A DNA stretch of 64,000 bases from NCBI GenBank assembly GCA_026122225.1, contig JANEZZ010002758.1:434001-498000 (forward strand), given 5' to 3'. This DNA comes from Heloderma charlesbogerti. Taxonomy: Eukaryota; Chordata; Lepidosauria; Squamata; Helodermatidae. Positions 22,165 through 33,757 of this stretch are shown here, one piece after another. Position 1 is the first letter of the stretch. The number at the start of each line of letters is the position of its first letter. The notes beneath the pieces are model-generated. The model was not told the origin of the DNA and did not search any database. It saw only the letters and a program-made list of their open reading frames with translations. Position numbers and translations under genes: made by a program.

Positions 22165-23322
22165 AATAGAGATCAAATCGCCAACATTCGCTGGATCATG
22201 GAGAAAGCAAGAGAATTCCAGAAAAACGTCTATTTCTGCTTCATTGACTACACTAAAGCCTTTGATTGTGTGGATCACAACAAACTCTGGCAAATTCTGA
22301 AAGAGATGGGGGTACCAGACCACCTTACCTGTCTCCTGAGAAACCTGTACCAGGGTCAAGAAGCAACAGTAAGAACCAGACATGGAACAACCGATTGGTT
22401 CAAAATTGGGAAAGGAGTACGACAAGGCTGCATATTGTCGCCCTGCTTATTTAACTTATATGCAGAGTACATCATGAGAAACGCCGGGTTGGATGAATCA
22501 CAGGTCGGAATTAAGATTGCCGGGAGAATTATCAACAACCGCCAATACGCAGACGATACCATCCCAATGGCAGAAAGCGAAGAGGATCTAAAGAGCCTCT
22601 TGTTGAGGGTGAAAGAGGAGAGCGGAAAAGCTGGTTTGAAACTCAACATTAAAAAAACGAATATCATGGCATCTGGCCCCATCACTTCCTGGCATATGGA
22701 AGGGGAAGAAATGGAAGCAGTGACAGATTTTATTTTCTTGGGCTCCAAGATCACTGCAGACAGTGACTGTAGCCATGAAATTAAAAGATGCTTACTCCTT
22801 GGGAGGAAAGCTATGACAAACCTAGACAGCATAGTAAGAAGCAGAGACATCACCTTGCCAACAAAGGTCCATCTAATCAAAGCTATGGTTTTCCCAGTAG
22901 TAACGTATGGCTGTGAGACCTGGACTATAAGGAAGGCTGAGCGCCGAAGAATTGATGCTTTCGAACTGTGGTTCTGGAGAAGACCCTTACGAGTCCCCTG
23001 GACTGCAAGGAGGTCAAATCAGTCCATCCTAAAGGAAATAAACCCTGACTGCTCATTGGAAGGACAGATATTGAAGCTGAAGCTCAAATATTTTGGCCAC
23101 CTAATGCGAATAGAAAACTCTCTGGAAAAGACCCTGATGCTGGGAAAGATTGAAGGCAAAAGGAGAAGGGGACAGCAGAGGATGAGATGGCTAGATAGCA
23201 TCACTGATGCAATGAATATGGACTTGAGCACGCTCCAGGAGAGAGCGCAGGACAGGAAGGCCTGGTGTGCTATGGTCCATGGGGTCACGAAGACTCGGAC
23301 ACGACTGAACAACAACAACAGA
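22165..23322 (+). mobile_element. BovB LINE, 5'-truncated with intact RT core
   Basis: It starts inside ORF2 at GATCAAATCGCCAACATTCG and ends at GGTCACGAAGACTCGGACAC and ACTGAACAACAACAACA. The reading frame is uninterrupted to the native end. The 5' part of RT and the endonuclease are absent. Confidence 0.95.
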
Positions 23323-23421
23323 AATTGTAAGCCACTTCCCCTGCCTTTCACGCATTGGGTTCATATTGCTATGGAAAGGAGCGAGGAGCTAATGTTGGGG
23401 CATATGTACAACCAGAAATAA
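22198..23421 (+). pseudogene. BovB reverse transcriptase fragment (407-residue frame)
   Basis: RT motif A is FIDYTKAFD (residues 15-23, catalytic Asp17), motif B GVRQGCILSPCLFNLY (about 73-88), and motif C YADD (117-120). The C-terminal region includes VTYGCETWTIRKAERRRIDA. It has the undisturbed segment VKEESGKAGLKLN where the two longer BovB copies are frameshifted. The last 30 or so residues are intron read-through beyond the element. The ATG used is internal to the parent frame, so this is a truncated retrotransposon frame and not a host gene. Confidence 0.9.
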
Positions 23422-24121
23422 AAAAATCTAAAGACAACTACAGTGATCTTATTAAGTCCCTCAAAGCAGATTTTTAATAAAACCTTAACAGCTATCAACA
23501 GAGCTGAGGAGAAGGAATATCACTCTCTGCAGGAGACAGAGAGAGTAGCAAACTGTTGGACACAAAGGGAGGGAAAGGATGAAATCACTCCACTTTTTAC
23601 TTAGGATGGCCAATATTTCTAGTTCTTCACTTTATGAATTATTGAGGATAATGGATCTTTGGCATGATGCACGCATTAACTAAATATTGGTGAAACGTAC
23701 TTATATCCCGTATGGAAACACAGGAGCATTCACTCACTTCACGTCAGAACATTTTGCAATAAATGGATGTTAATTACGTGGTTGGCAACAACCACCTTGA
23801 ACAGGAAGTGAACCAGTGACCTGGAGGTGAAAGTTTCTGTGATTGTAGTCAGCCAACTAATCCCTTGAATTACCTGCTAATTATGGGAAATTATGTGCTC
23901 AGTCTTCAAGTCTCAAGAAGTATTTCAGTTATTTTATGACCGCTAGTGCTTTGTCCTCTCTGGCAATTTATGAACCAAAAGGTCTGATGCATTAAATACT
24001 AGGTATGAAATTGGATTCAAGTCTTTCTTCAACACAAACAACAACTTCCTGGACTCAGTGGCCTTGGACAAGCCATTTCCTTTCAGTTCTCAGCCTGAAA
24101 ATGAGTTTAATGATCTCCCAT
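23323..24121. other. intron 3, no recognised feature
   Basis: AT-rich intron, nothing recognised. Confidence 0.5.
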
Positions 24122-24139
24122 ACAGGCTTCTTTCCAGGG

Positions 24140-24261
24140 ATAGTAGAATTTTCTTTTATCCCTGGAAAGAAGCCTGTTTTTGTTGTTGTTCAGACATGAC
24201 TGAACGACTGAACAACAACAAAAACAGGCTTCTTTCCAGGGATAAAAGAAAATTCTACTAT
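24140..24261. repeat. perfect 54-nt-arm palindrome around a BovB-like tail
   Basis: Positions 24140-24193 and 24208-24261 are exact reverse complements over 54 nt, with a 14-nt spacer (ACATGACTGAACGA). The central part is a BovB 3' end (ACATGACTGAACGACTGAAC, AACAACAAC). The outer part is unique sequence. A third copy of the 21-nt segment starting ACAGGCTTCTTTCC lies at 24122-24142, direct to 24224-24244 and inverted to part of the left arm. Confidence 0.97.
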
Positions 24262-24421
24262 AGTTTAAAACTTTTTTCCCAGTACTTCATATCATCCACA
24301 GAGATACAGAACGTATTTCTTTGCATTGCACTAAGGAATATCATTGTATCCTCTAAACAAGCCTGTAAAACAGATTACACTGTGATTTGCCCAAGGCTAC
24401 CCCATGAACTTCAAGGGTATA

Positions 24422-26510
24422 GAATCATAGAATAGTAGTCATAGAATAGTAGGGTTGGAAGGGGCCTACAAGGCCATCGAGTCCAACCCCCTGCTCAATG
24501 CAGGAATCCAAGTCAGAGCATCCCTGACAAATGGCTGTCCAGCCTCGTCTTGAAGGCCTCCAGTGTGGGAGAGCCCACCACCTCCCCAGGTAATTGGTTC
24601 CATTGTCATATTGCTCTTACAGTCAGGAAGTTTTTCCTGATGTTCAGCCGGAATATGGCTTCCTGTAACTTGAGACAATTATTCCGTGTCCTGCACTCTG
24701 GGATAATCAAGAAGAGATCCTAGCCTTCTTCTCTGTGACAACCTTCAAGTACTTGAAGAGTGCTATCATATCTCCTTTCAGTCTTCTCTTCTCAAGGCTA
24801 AACATGCCCAGTTCTTTCAGTCTCTCTTCATAGGGCTTTGTTTCCAGTCCCCTGATCATCTTTGTTGCTATCCTCTGAACCCTCTCCAGTTTGTCTGCAT
24901 CCTTCTTAAAGTGTGGTGCCCAGAACTGCACACAGTACTCCAGATGAGGCCTAACCAGTCCTGAGTAGAGGGGAACTAGTACTTCCCGGGATTTGGAAGC
25001 TATGCTTCTATGAATGCAGCCCAAAAGAGCATTTGCCTATTTTGCAGCCACATCACATGGTTGGCTCATATTCAGCTTGTAATCGACAACTATTCCAAGA
25101 TCCTTCTCGCTTGTAGTGTGGTTGAGCCACGTATCCCCCATCTTGTAACTGTGCATTTGGTTTCTTTTTCCTAGGTGCAGAACTTGGCATTTATCCCTAT
25201 GAAATCTCATTCTGTTGTTTTCTGCCCAGCGCTCCAGTCTATCCAGATCACTTTGAATTTTGTTTCTGTCTTCCAAAGTATTAGCTATCCCGCCCAATTT
25301 GGTGTCATCTGCAAATTTGATCAGCATTCCCTGCACCTCCTCCTCCAAGTCATTAATAAAAATGTTGAAGAGCACTGAGCCCAGGACTGAGCCCTGCGGT
25401 ACCCCACTCGTTACCTCTCCCCAGTTTGAGAAGATCCCATTGATAAGCACTCTTTGAGTCCGATTCTGTAGCCAACTGTGGATCCCCCGGATCGTTGTTT
25501 CATCTAGCCCACTTTGAGCTAGTTTGCTCATCAGGCTATCATGGGGCACTTTGTCGAAAGCTTTGCTGAAGTCGAGGTATATGATGTCTACAGCATTCCC
25601 ATGGTCTACAAGGGAGGTTACTTGATCAAAAAATGAGATCAGATTTGTCTGGCAGGACTTGTTCTTGACAAATCCATGTTGGCTTCGAGTAATCACGGCA
25701 TTGTTGTCAAGGTGCTTCCAGATGGATTGCTTTATCATCTGCTCCAGAATTTTCCCAGGGAGTGATGTCAGACTGACTGGTCTGTAGTTCCCAGGTTCCT
25801 CCTTTGTCTTTGTCATCTGTTATCGTTTTGCCATCCTTATTTAATAGCTGAACCACCATTTCTTTCCTCTGCCTTTTACTATGCACGTAGCTGAAGAAAG
25901 CCTTTTTGTTGTTTTTAGCATCCCTCGCTAACCTCAGCTCATTCTCAGCTTTAGCCTTCCTGACGCCAACCCTGCAATTCTGTGCTATCTGCCTGTACTC
26001 TTCCTTAGTTACTTGGCCTTCTTTCCACTTCCTATATGTGTCCTTTTTTGTTTTCAGGTCATCCCTAAGCTTTTTGTGAAGCCACATTGGCTTCTTCTGT
26101 TGTCTTCTACCTTTTCTTCTTGTTGGAATTGTTTGTGATTGTGCCTTGAGAATTTCCTTTTTTAAAAGCTCCCACCCATCTTGGACTCCTTTTCTCATTA
26201 GCATCGCTTGCCATGGGACCTTACTGATCATTGTTCTGAGTTTATTAAAATCAGCTTTCCTAAAATCCAGGGTACGTGTTTGACTACACTCGGCTTTTGC
26301 TTCCCTTAGAACCAAGAACTCAAGTACAACATGGTCGCTTTCCCCCAGAGTTCCTGTAACTGCTACTTTATCCACTAAGTCATCTCTGTTGGTTAGGATC
26401 AAGTCAAGGATAGCCGATCCTCTAGTTCCTTCCTCTACTTTCTGTAGGAGGAAGTTATCCGCCACACAAGTCAGGAATTTCCTGGAGGAGCCACTAGGCC
26501 CTTTACTTCA
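24422..26510 (-). mobile_element. CR1 LINE, 5'-truncated and internally deleted (minus)
   Basis: The 3' end on plus is ATCATAGAATAGTAGTCATAG, then GGTTGGAAGGGGCCTACAAG. On minus, 25707-26465 encodes the end of the endonuclease (TRGSAILDLILTNRDDLVDK, GESDHVVLEF with the catalytic SDH) and the linker. 25037-25816 encodes RT from YRPVSLTSLPGKILEQ through DFSKAFDKVPHDSL, SGVPQGSVLG and FADDTKL. 24707-25024 is the C-terminus. KTITDDKDK joins directly to GGTW.../EEPGNYRPV in another frame, so roughly a hundred codons between linker and RT motif 1 are missing. Confidence 0.95.
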
Positions 26511-27784
26511 CTAGGTAGAGGGTAGTGAAACTTGTTTCTCTTCTGAAAAGCAGCTATTAAACTGTTACTTACCAAGCCAGCAAAGAATGCACATGGTTAA
26601 GGAAATTACAATAGAATCTTCAAATATTAGTTATTAGAAAAACAGCTTGGAACATGCTAGCAACTCAGAAATGCCTGATGAAGAAGTCTGATTTAGAAGT
26701 CTTTAACCCAATTAACCTTTGGGTTTGGCCGGGGGATGGGGAGCAGGGGTGAGTCTTGTCTGGAAATCTCCTGCTGAGCCAGGCAATCTTTTCCAATTTG
26801 TGAGGTGACAGAAAAGAGAACTGCCAAAAATGCAAGTCCCGCATACCTTAAAATGTGGAAAATGTGTATCTTTCTTTTAAAATATTGGCATATAAAATTA
26901 GACAATCCTCTGGAAGCTACTGTATTTGTATGTAGGACACAGAAGCTATTTTGATAAAGGGTTCTTTTCCAAAACTGGCAAACTGTTCAAAGTGCTTACG
27001 CAGGATCACAAGGGTCTCTGTTCCCCTTGAGTGGAAGCTCCAGCTGCTGAGACCTAAGCCAAGCTTATTAAGAGGGGTATGAAAGAGCTGATGTGGACAG
27101 CACAGTCTATTTCCCTTCTAAGGGGCTTGAAGCTCTCTGAAGTTCAGTCAGAATCACAGTTAAAAACGGTGCTGTCATCAGAAGCACCGAAGGTCACAAA
27201 AAACACCCTAGAAAGAAGAACAAGACAACAGCAGGCAAAGCAAAATAAGCAGGCGTGTAAGCCTGTAGGGCAGCGGGGAGGAGTAGAAGAGAGAAGATGG
27301 ACCGAGAAGCGGTTATTTTTGGGCAAGCAGTCAGTAGGGTAAATTTCCTTCAGATACCATCTGATCAAGTTCAACAAGCATCACTCTAGCGACGGAGGAT
27401 GACAAACGCTCGGCCATCGGCTGACTGAAAAGAGCAGCTGAGGCCCAGCTGAAGGCAGACAAGCAAGCCATAAGCTAACATGCTGGAGGAGAAAGAAAAA
27501 GGAGGACTGCTTGACTAGACATGCCCAGATCAGATTTAGATGTTACCAACTAAATGTGCTAATAATAGCAGTAGAATCGGATCCCGAGCTGGGCTCCCAA
27601 AGAGGATGCCTGCTGCGTTCAAGGAAGGGAGATAAAAGGAAGATATTCCCTCACACACAAAAACACGGACCAATAGGCCTTGGCATTTGGGGCTCCCAGT
27701 TGTGACTTCCCTCATACCTAATCCCATCCTGTTCTAGGGCATTATCCTTTACATCCCATACAATATGGTGCAGTACATGAATCT
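26511..27784. other. intron 3, no recognised feature
   Basis: The plus frame at 27079-27342 is Lys/Gln-rich without a domain. Nothing else is recognised. Confidence 0.5.
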
Positions 27785-27970
27785 ATTAAATAAATACGTG
27801 GTTCTCAGCCATTTTTGACATCTTAACAATCCTGTGAGGCAGGTTAAGCCAAGAAAGACTGACTGGCACAAGGACAACTAGTGAGCTTCATGGCTGAGTG
27901 AGGATTTGAACTCAGGTCTCCCCAATCTTGGTCCAACTTTCTAACCACTACACCAGATTGGCTCTCAAAG
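27785..27970 (-). mobile_element. SINE family B (minus, diverged)
   Basis: TTAAATAAATACG tail, CAATCCTGTGAGGCAGGTTA, GAGGATTTGAACTCAGGTCT (B box on minus) and 'CTTTCTAACCACTACACCAG'. Confidence 0.7.
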
Positions 27971-29614
27971 TTCACCTCAGCCATGAATGAACCCAGCGGC
28001 CACTGGCAAGCCAGTAAACAATATTATTTACCGATTAGTACTTTTCTACTTTAAAAGTGCCCAAAGCAGCATACAAAATGAAAGGTATTAAAATGTACAT
28101 ATCTCTCATTCATATTGATTCACACAGAGAGAGAGAAAACCTAAGTGAAAATAACTTTAACATTACAGTATACTCACAATCTAAAATCACAATCTAACTA
28201 AAAGATTGCAATAAACAAACAAACCTCAAGACCAGGGGCACTGTCAGAAAAGGCCCACCAGGGCATGGGCCCTGGATCTTTTTTGAGCTGTGCCCCGGAT
28301 CTTTTGAGCTGCCCCAATTGCCATTTTTTTACATGTTCCCATTGATTTGCATTGGAAAAGAGAAACGGCCATAACTTTTTTAGTTTATAAGACAAATATA
28401 TGAAATTTAAAGACTCCATAGCCCCTATGGAGGTGATTGAACCTGCCCAATTTCAGACAGTTAGGCTTAGCAGCTTTTGTGCTAGCCACAGGTAAAATTT
28501 GCTATTTTCAAGAAAGTCTGTCAAAGCAAAGAGCTGTACTTTTTTTGTGCTTCCACAGAAATTCATGGAATTTGGGGACCTGGCAACCCTTACGGAGCTG
28601 ACTGAACTTGCCAAATTTCAGACAGTTAGGTCTAGTGGCTTTTGTGCTAGCCATGCGTAAAGTTTCCTTTTCTCAAAGACTTAAACAAAAGGTAAAAACT
28701 GTCAAGCCACACAGGGGATTAGAGATCCTAATCAGAAGGTGTTTAAGGTGACCATTAGGAGGTCACTATCCCTAATCTCTAGTGTAGGGCGTTTTTTGTT
28801 TGTCTGTTTTGTTTTGCTTTTTGAGGTGCAAAAAACCTCTCTCCCCCTACTTTTCTGCTTTTACATGCCCACTGTTGGAAGTTTGCTTGCAATGAAATTT
28901 TGAAGAAGGAGAAGGAAGGGAAGAAAGAGCTCCATGTGAAATACTTTTACACTGCATCTGATTTTACTGCCCCAAACTGGAACCTTTGGCTTCTGCAGAA
29001 GTTTAGTAGCTTCAGTACAGCAAAGGATTCAATCAGTCTCCACAAACTTATTTTTCCCCCTCCACTTTAATTTCTCCTAAATAGCTGTAGGACTCAAATT
29101 ATTCCAAAAGGAGGGTTAGGACTATGTGGCGGCATGATCAAGGAACTGCCGAGGCTTTTAAATAGGTTCTACAGTTTTAAAGAAGCTAGAAAAAGCCCTT
29201 AGCCACCTCCCCTCATGAAGCTAATTTAAGTACGTGCAATCCTTACAAACCCTCCACAGCCTCCCAAATTCCTCTGAAGTACTACCTCTATGAAAGGAGC
29301 CACCTGGCTTAGGGAATTCTTTCTACCCCCCCCCCCCGGCACATTTCCAATCACCATTCTTCTTTTCTTCTTCCTCCCCCTATCCTGTTCTTTCTTTCTC
29401 TTCTTTATTCCACCCACAGCATATCTTGGGGAATTCTGAAAGAGAATTCTCTTCAGTGGGCAAGAGAAGTTCTTAACGGTATATGACTTTATACAAACAG
29501 ACAAGAGGGTTAGTTTTTCTCCTTCTCACTCAAGTCTTTGAGAAAAGTGGGTTCACATGGTTGCAGAGAAACAAATCTGGGGTTGTTTTGCTTGTCAGTT
29601 GCCATTATCCAGCA

Positions 29615-29822
29615 ACAGGAAGGGCTGTAGCTCAGTGGTACAGCACATGCTTGGGATGTAGAAGGTCCCATCTTCAATCCACAGCATCTCCAGGTAGGGC
29701 TAGGAAAGAATCCTGCCTGAAACTCTGGAAAGCCGCTGCTGCCATTTAGTGTCAACAATACTGCATTACATGGACCCAGAGTCTGACTCAGTATAAGGCA
29801 GCTTCCTATGTTCCTATGAACA
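29615..29822 (+). mobile_element. tRNA-derived SINE, family A, inside hAT copy 2
   Basis: GGGCTGTAGCTCAGTGGTAC, GGTCCCATCTTCAATCC and GTCTGACTCAGTATAAGGCA. It has the same internal position and flanks as in copy 1, so it was present in the common ancestor of the two hAT copies. Confidence 0.88.
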
Positions 29823-29904
29823 GAAAACTTTAATAAAAATAGGAGTTTTTTGGTTTGTTTTTTAAGTGGAGGGAGATAAATACTGCTCATGTATGCAATA
29901 CTGA

Positions 29905-31410
29905 ATGTGTTCAAATCTCCAGGGCCAGATGAACTGCATCCTAGAGTAATAAAGGAACTGGCTGGAAAGAACCACTGTCTATTATCTTTGAGAAATCATG
30001 GAGGATGGGTGAAGTGCCAGATGACTGGAGGAGGGCTAATGTTGTCCCTATCTTCAAAAAAGGTAAAAAGGAGGAACCTGGGAAGTACAGACCAGTCAGT
30101 CTGACATCAATCCCTGGGAAAATTCTGGAGCAGATGATAAAGCAATCCATCTGGAAGCACCTTGAAAACAATGCAGTGAGTACTCAAAGCCAACATGGAT
30201 TTGTCAAGAACAAGTACTGCCAGACTAATCTGATCTCATTTTTGGATCAGGTAACCTCCCTTGTGGACTGTGGGAATGCTGTGGACATCATATACCTCAA
30301 CTTCAGCAAAGCATTCAACAAAGTGCCCCATGATATCCCGATTAGCAAAATAGCTCAAAGTGGGCTAGATTAAACAACTATCAAGTGGATCCACAGTTGG
30401 CTACTGAATCGGCTTATTAATGGGATCTTCTCAAACGGGGGAGAAGTAACAAGCGGGGTACCGTAGGGCTCAGTCCTGGGCCCAGCGCTCATCAACATTT
30501 TTATTAATTACTTGGAGGTGCCGGGAATGCTTATCAAATTTGCAGATGACACAAAATTGGGCAGGATAGCTAATACTTTGGAAGACAGAAACAAAATCCT
30601 AAGTGATCTGGATAGTTTGGAGCGCTGGGTAGAAAACAACAGAATGAAATTTAATAGGGATAAATGCCAAGTTCTGCACCTAGGAAAAAGAAACCAAATG
30701 CACAGTTACAAGATGGTGGATACTTGGCTCAACAATACTACAAGCGAGAAAGATCTCGGAATTGTTGTAGATCACAAGCTGAATATAAGCCAACAATGTG
30801 ATGTGGCTGCAAAAAAGGCAAAGGCTATTTTGGGCTGCATTAATAGAAGTATACTTCCAAATCACATGAAGTACTAGTTCCCCTTTACTCAGCACTGGTT
30901 AGGCCTCATTTCAAGTACTGCGTCCAGTTCTGGGCACCACACTTTAAGAAGGATGCAGACAAACTGGAGAGGGTTCAGAGGATAGCAACAAAGATGGTCA
31001 GGGGACTGGAAACAAAGCCCTATGAAGACAGACGGAAAGAACTGGGCATGTTTAGCCTTGAGAAGAGAAGACTGAGGGGAGACAGGATAGCGCTCTTCAA
31101 GTACCTGAAAGGCTGTCACAGAGAGGAAGGCCAGGTTCACTTCTCAATCATCCCAGAATGCAGGACACAGAATAATGGGCTCAAGTTACAGGAAGCCATA
31201 TTCCGGGTGAACATCAGGAAAAACTTCCCGACTGTTAGAGCAATATGACAATGGAACCAATTACCTAGGGAGGTAGTGGGCTCTCCCACACTGGAGGCAT
31301 TCAGGATGAAGCTGGACAGCCATCTGTCAGGGATGCTTTGACCTGCATTGAGCAGGGGGTTGAACTCAATGGTCTTATAGGCCCCTTCCAACCCTACTCT
31401 TCTATGATTC
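29905..31410 (+). mobile_element. CR1 LINE inserted in hAT copy 2, 5'-truncated
   Basis: It begins at SPGPDELHPRVIKELAG and continues through VPIFKKGKKEEPGKYRPVSL, NFSKAFNKVPHD (motif A), FADDTKLGRI (motif C) and [17 protein letters not shown] to the CR1 3' UTR and final TTCTATGATTCT. Frames 30005-30373, 30512-30877 and 30994-31248 are separated by stops (for example TAA after SGLD at 30371-30373) and gaps. The flanks rejoin hAT sequence matching copy 1 (ACTGCTCAT / CTCAGAAGCCCC). Confidence 0.93.
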
Positions 31411-31954
31411 TACTCAGAAGCCCCATTATGTTTAATGAGGCTTACCCTCAGGAAAGTGTGCATAGGATTCCAGCACAAGTTACTTTGCAGGGAGGTTTGC
31501 ACCTTGATGTTCTGCATGTTTACTCAGAAATAAGTCCTGACTTGTGAGCATGGTACTGCAGGCTTAATACAGTGCCTACCCAATTCCGTCTCATGAACTG
31601 ACTACCCTTTCAGCTCAGTCCTATGCATGTTTTGTCATTTGTGAGTGTGTATGTGTGGGGGGGTTGCATGAACTCTGGCTTCAGTGGCGAGGGAAAGGCA
31701 CGTAGTACATGCTCAGAGTTTCTCCATAACTTAGCCCTAGTTTTGAAAACAGACCCATTGGCTGAATCCTGGTGAAGTCTTGGCACAAATGAAGTCATGG
31801 GGAGGAAGATACAATGACAGCTTGTGTATAACAAGGAGGAGGTAGAGGAGAGTTGCACAGAACAAGACATCTGTTTTTATGAAAAGTTGCTGGAACATGG
31901 TAGGATGAGGAGGGATGGTTGCATGGAGGCGAACAGAACTGGTAGGGGGAGAAT

Positions 31955-32610
31955 TGTTGTTGTTGTTGTTGTTATTAATTACATTTATATACCGCCCAAT
32001 AGCTGGAGCTCTCTGGGCAGTTTACAAACATTAAAAACATTAAAAATACAATACACAGAGATTAAAAACCATTTACATAAAAAAACACATGAGCAGACAA
32101 TATACACAAAATTTATTTATTTATGTGGGGTGTTTTTACCCCACTCTTCAGCCGAAAAAGGCTCCCAGAGTGGCTTACAAAGATGAATATTAAGACAGTC
32201 CCTGCCCTCAGGCTTACCATCTAAAAGACATGACACAAAAGGAAAAGGGATTGGAAGGAAGGAGGGGAAGGAAAGTAAATACACCAATGACTGATGTATA
32301 GGACCAGGTTGGTCTCCCCCCCTGCGATGATGTCCATCCTGGGAGGCAGGAGGTACAGCCCCCCAGTGGCCCTCGGTTCTCTAGCCGATGGATGAGGCCA
32401 GAGTCTGCAGTCCCAAGGAACTGTCAGTTGGAGCTGGGTGTTCTTTCTAGCAGCATAAAAACATATATCTAAAACAACTTCAAACAACAATCTCAAAAAC
32501 AAATAACCATAACCATAAGACATTCCAGGATCAATTAAACACTTATCATACACTGCCGAATGCCTGAAGAATGCAAGCACTTGCCATTTAACACAGCACA
32601 CTTGTGTTAA
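31955..32610. mobile_element. composite insertion in hAT copy 2 (L2 tail and a second repeat)
   Basis: The block is absent from copy 1, where GGGGGAGAAT is followed directly by GTAAGTGCTTAGTGG. It contains TTTATATACCGCCCAATAGC with TGGGCAGTTTACAAA (an L2 3' end on minus, 31975-32060) and then CCCCACTCTTCAGCCGAAAA...GCTTACCATCTAAAAGACAT (32140-32230), a separate repeat. Confidence 0.65.
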
Positions 32611-33757
32611 TGCAAGTGCTTAGTGGTGAAAGAAAAGCGTTCTGCATATGCTCAAAGGCACTCTATATTTAAGAACATGATAGTCGCCATGCTGCATCAG
32701 ACCAAGGTCCATCTAGACCAGCATTCTGTTCACACAGTGGCCAACCAGATGCCCACGGGAAACCCACAAGCAGGACATGAGTGCAATAGCACCTTCCCAC
32801 CCATGTTCCCCCTGCTGCTAACATTGGTGAAATGTAAATAAATTCTAGTAATTCTAAATTTGCATGCATGTATATCCTTCAGAAACTCTGCAGGTTTCTT
32901 GCCTGGGCGGCACCTCTAATGACCTCTGCATTTTCATAAAAATTTACCCAAAAACTATTGGGGAAGGGGGAAGGGAAGGGAAAGTAAATCACTCCCTCCC
33001 GCAAATTGGAGAACCCCCCTTCCACATGAACTGCTGCACGTATCCTTCTGAAACTTTGCTGGTTTCTTACTTAGTGACAACTCTAGGCTGTCTGTAATTT
33101 TCAGAACAATGATCCACAAGGAAAATAGGGAGACAAGTATATCCTCTTTTGGAGACATCTGAAATGTCAAGGCCACCCTTGCACCAAAACCTTTGTGGTT
33201 ATCATTCTGAAATTTGGCAAACATGATCTCCTCTGATGGGGCAAAGAATCCTGAAATTTGTATCCAATTCTTCTAAGGAATAAAAATGTTATTGGCAATT
33301 CTCTTTAAAAGAAAATCAAAATATAAACCCTGCACCTATTTTTTTTCTGACGTTTGGCAGGTGTAATCCCCTTTTGGGAGGCTACTATGCCTGCAATTAT
33401 CATCCAGTTCTGACCAAGAGAAATAAGTTACAGTTTTTCTCTAATTTCCCATGGTAGACAGCAGGAAGCATAAAGACCCATTTTTCCAAACCTTGACTCA
33501 GGTCTGGTGCTGAGCTGAAGTGGTCTGGCTACAAATTGGCCTGAGCAGAAGCGGGATGTTTTCCAAAACGGGGTCTGAGTTAAAGTGGGGTGGGGGATCA
33601 GTGCACACTTCTTATGTACGTATGTAAGTAATCTATACACACATGCAAGCACACCACACACACACACAATATGAGGTGCGCTTAGACTCGGATATCTATA
33701 TGTTATGGGCCTATGTCCTGGATATTTTAAGAACCTAGCAACACCCCTGCTCAAGAC

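Larger units (their letters stand above)
28233..33749 (-). mobile_element. non-autonomous hAT element, copy 2 (inverted, with insertions)
   Basis: Ends CAGGGGCACTG and (from the right) CAGGGGTGTTGCTAGGTTCT, flanked by a perfect 8-bp duplication CTCAAGAC at 28225-28232 and 33750-33757. Its interior matches copy 1 in reverse, block by block: the subterminal unit array, the family-A SINE, the GAAGAGAAAGAAAGAACAGG block (near 29390 as complement), the (CA)n place and the microsatellite end. Relative to copy 1 it has gained a CR1 (29905-31410) and a block at 31955-32610, and lacks the 478-bp insertion. No transposase frame. Confidence 0.88.
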
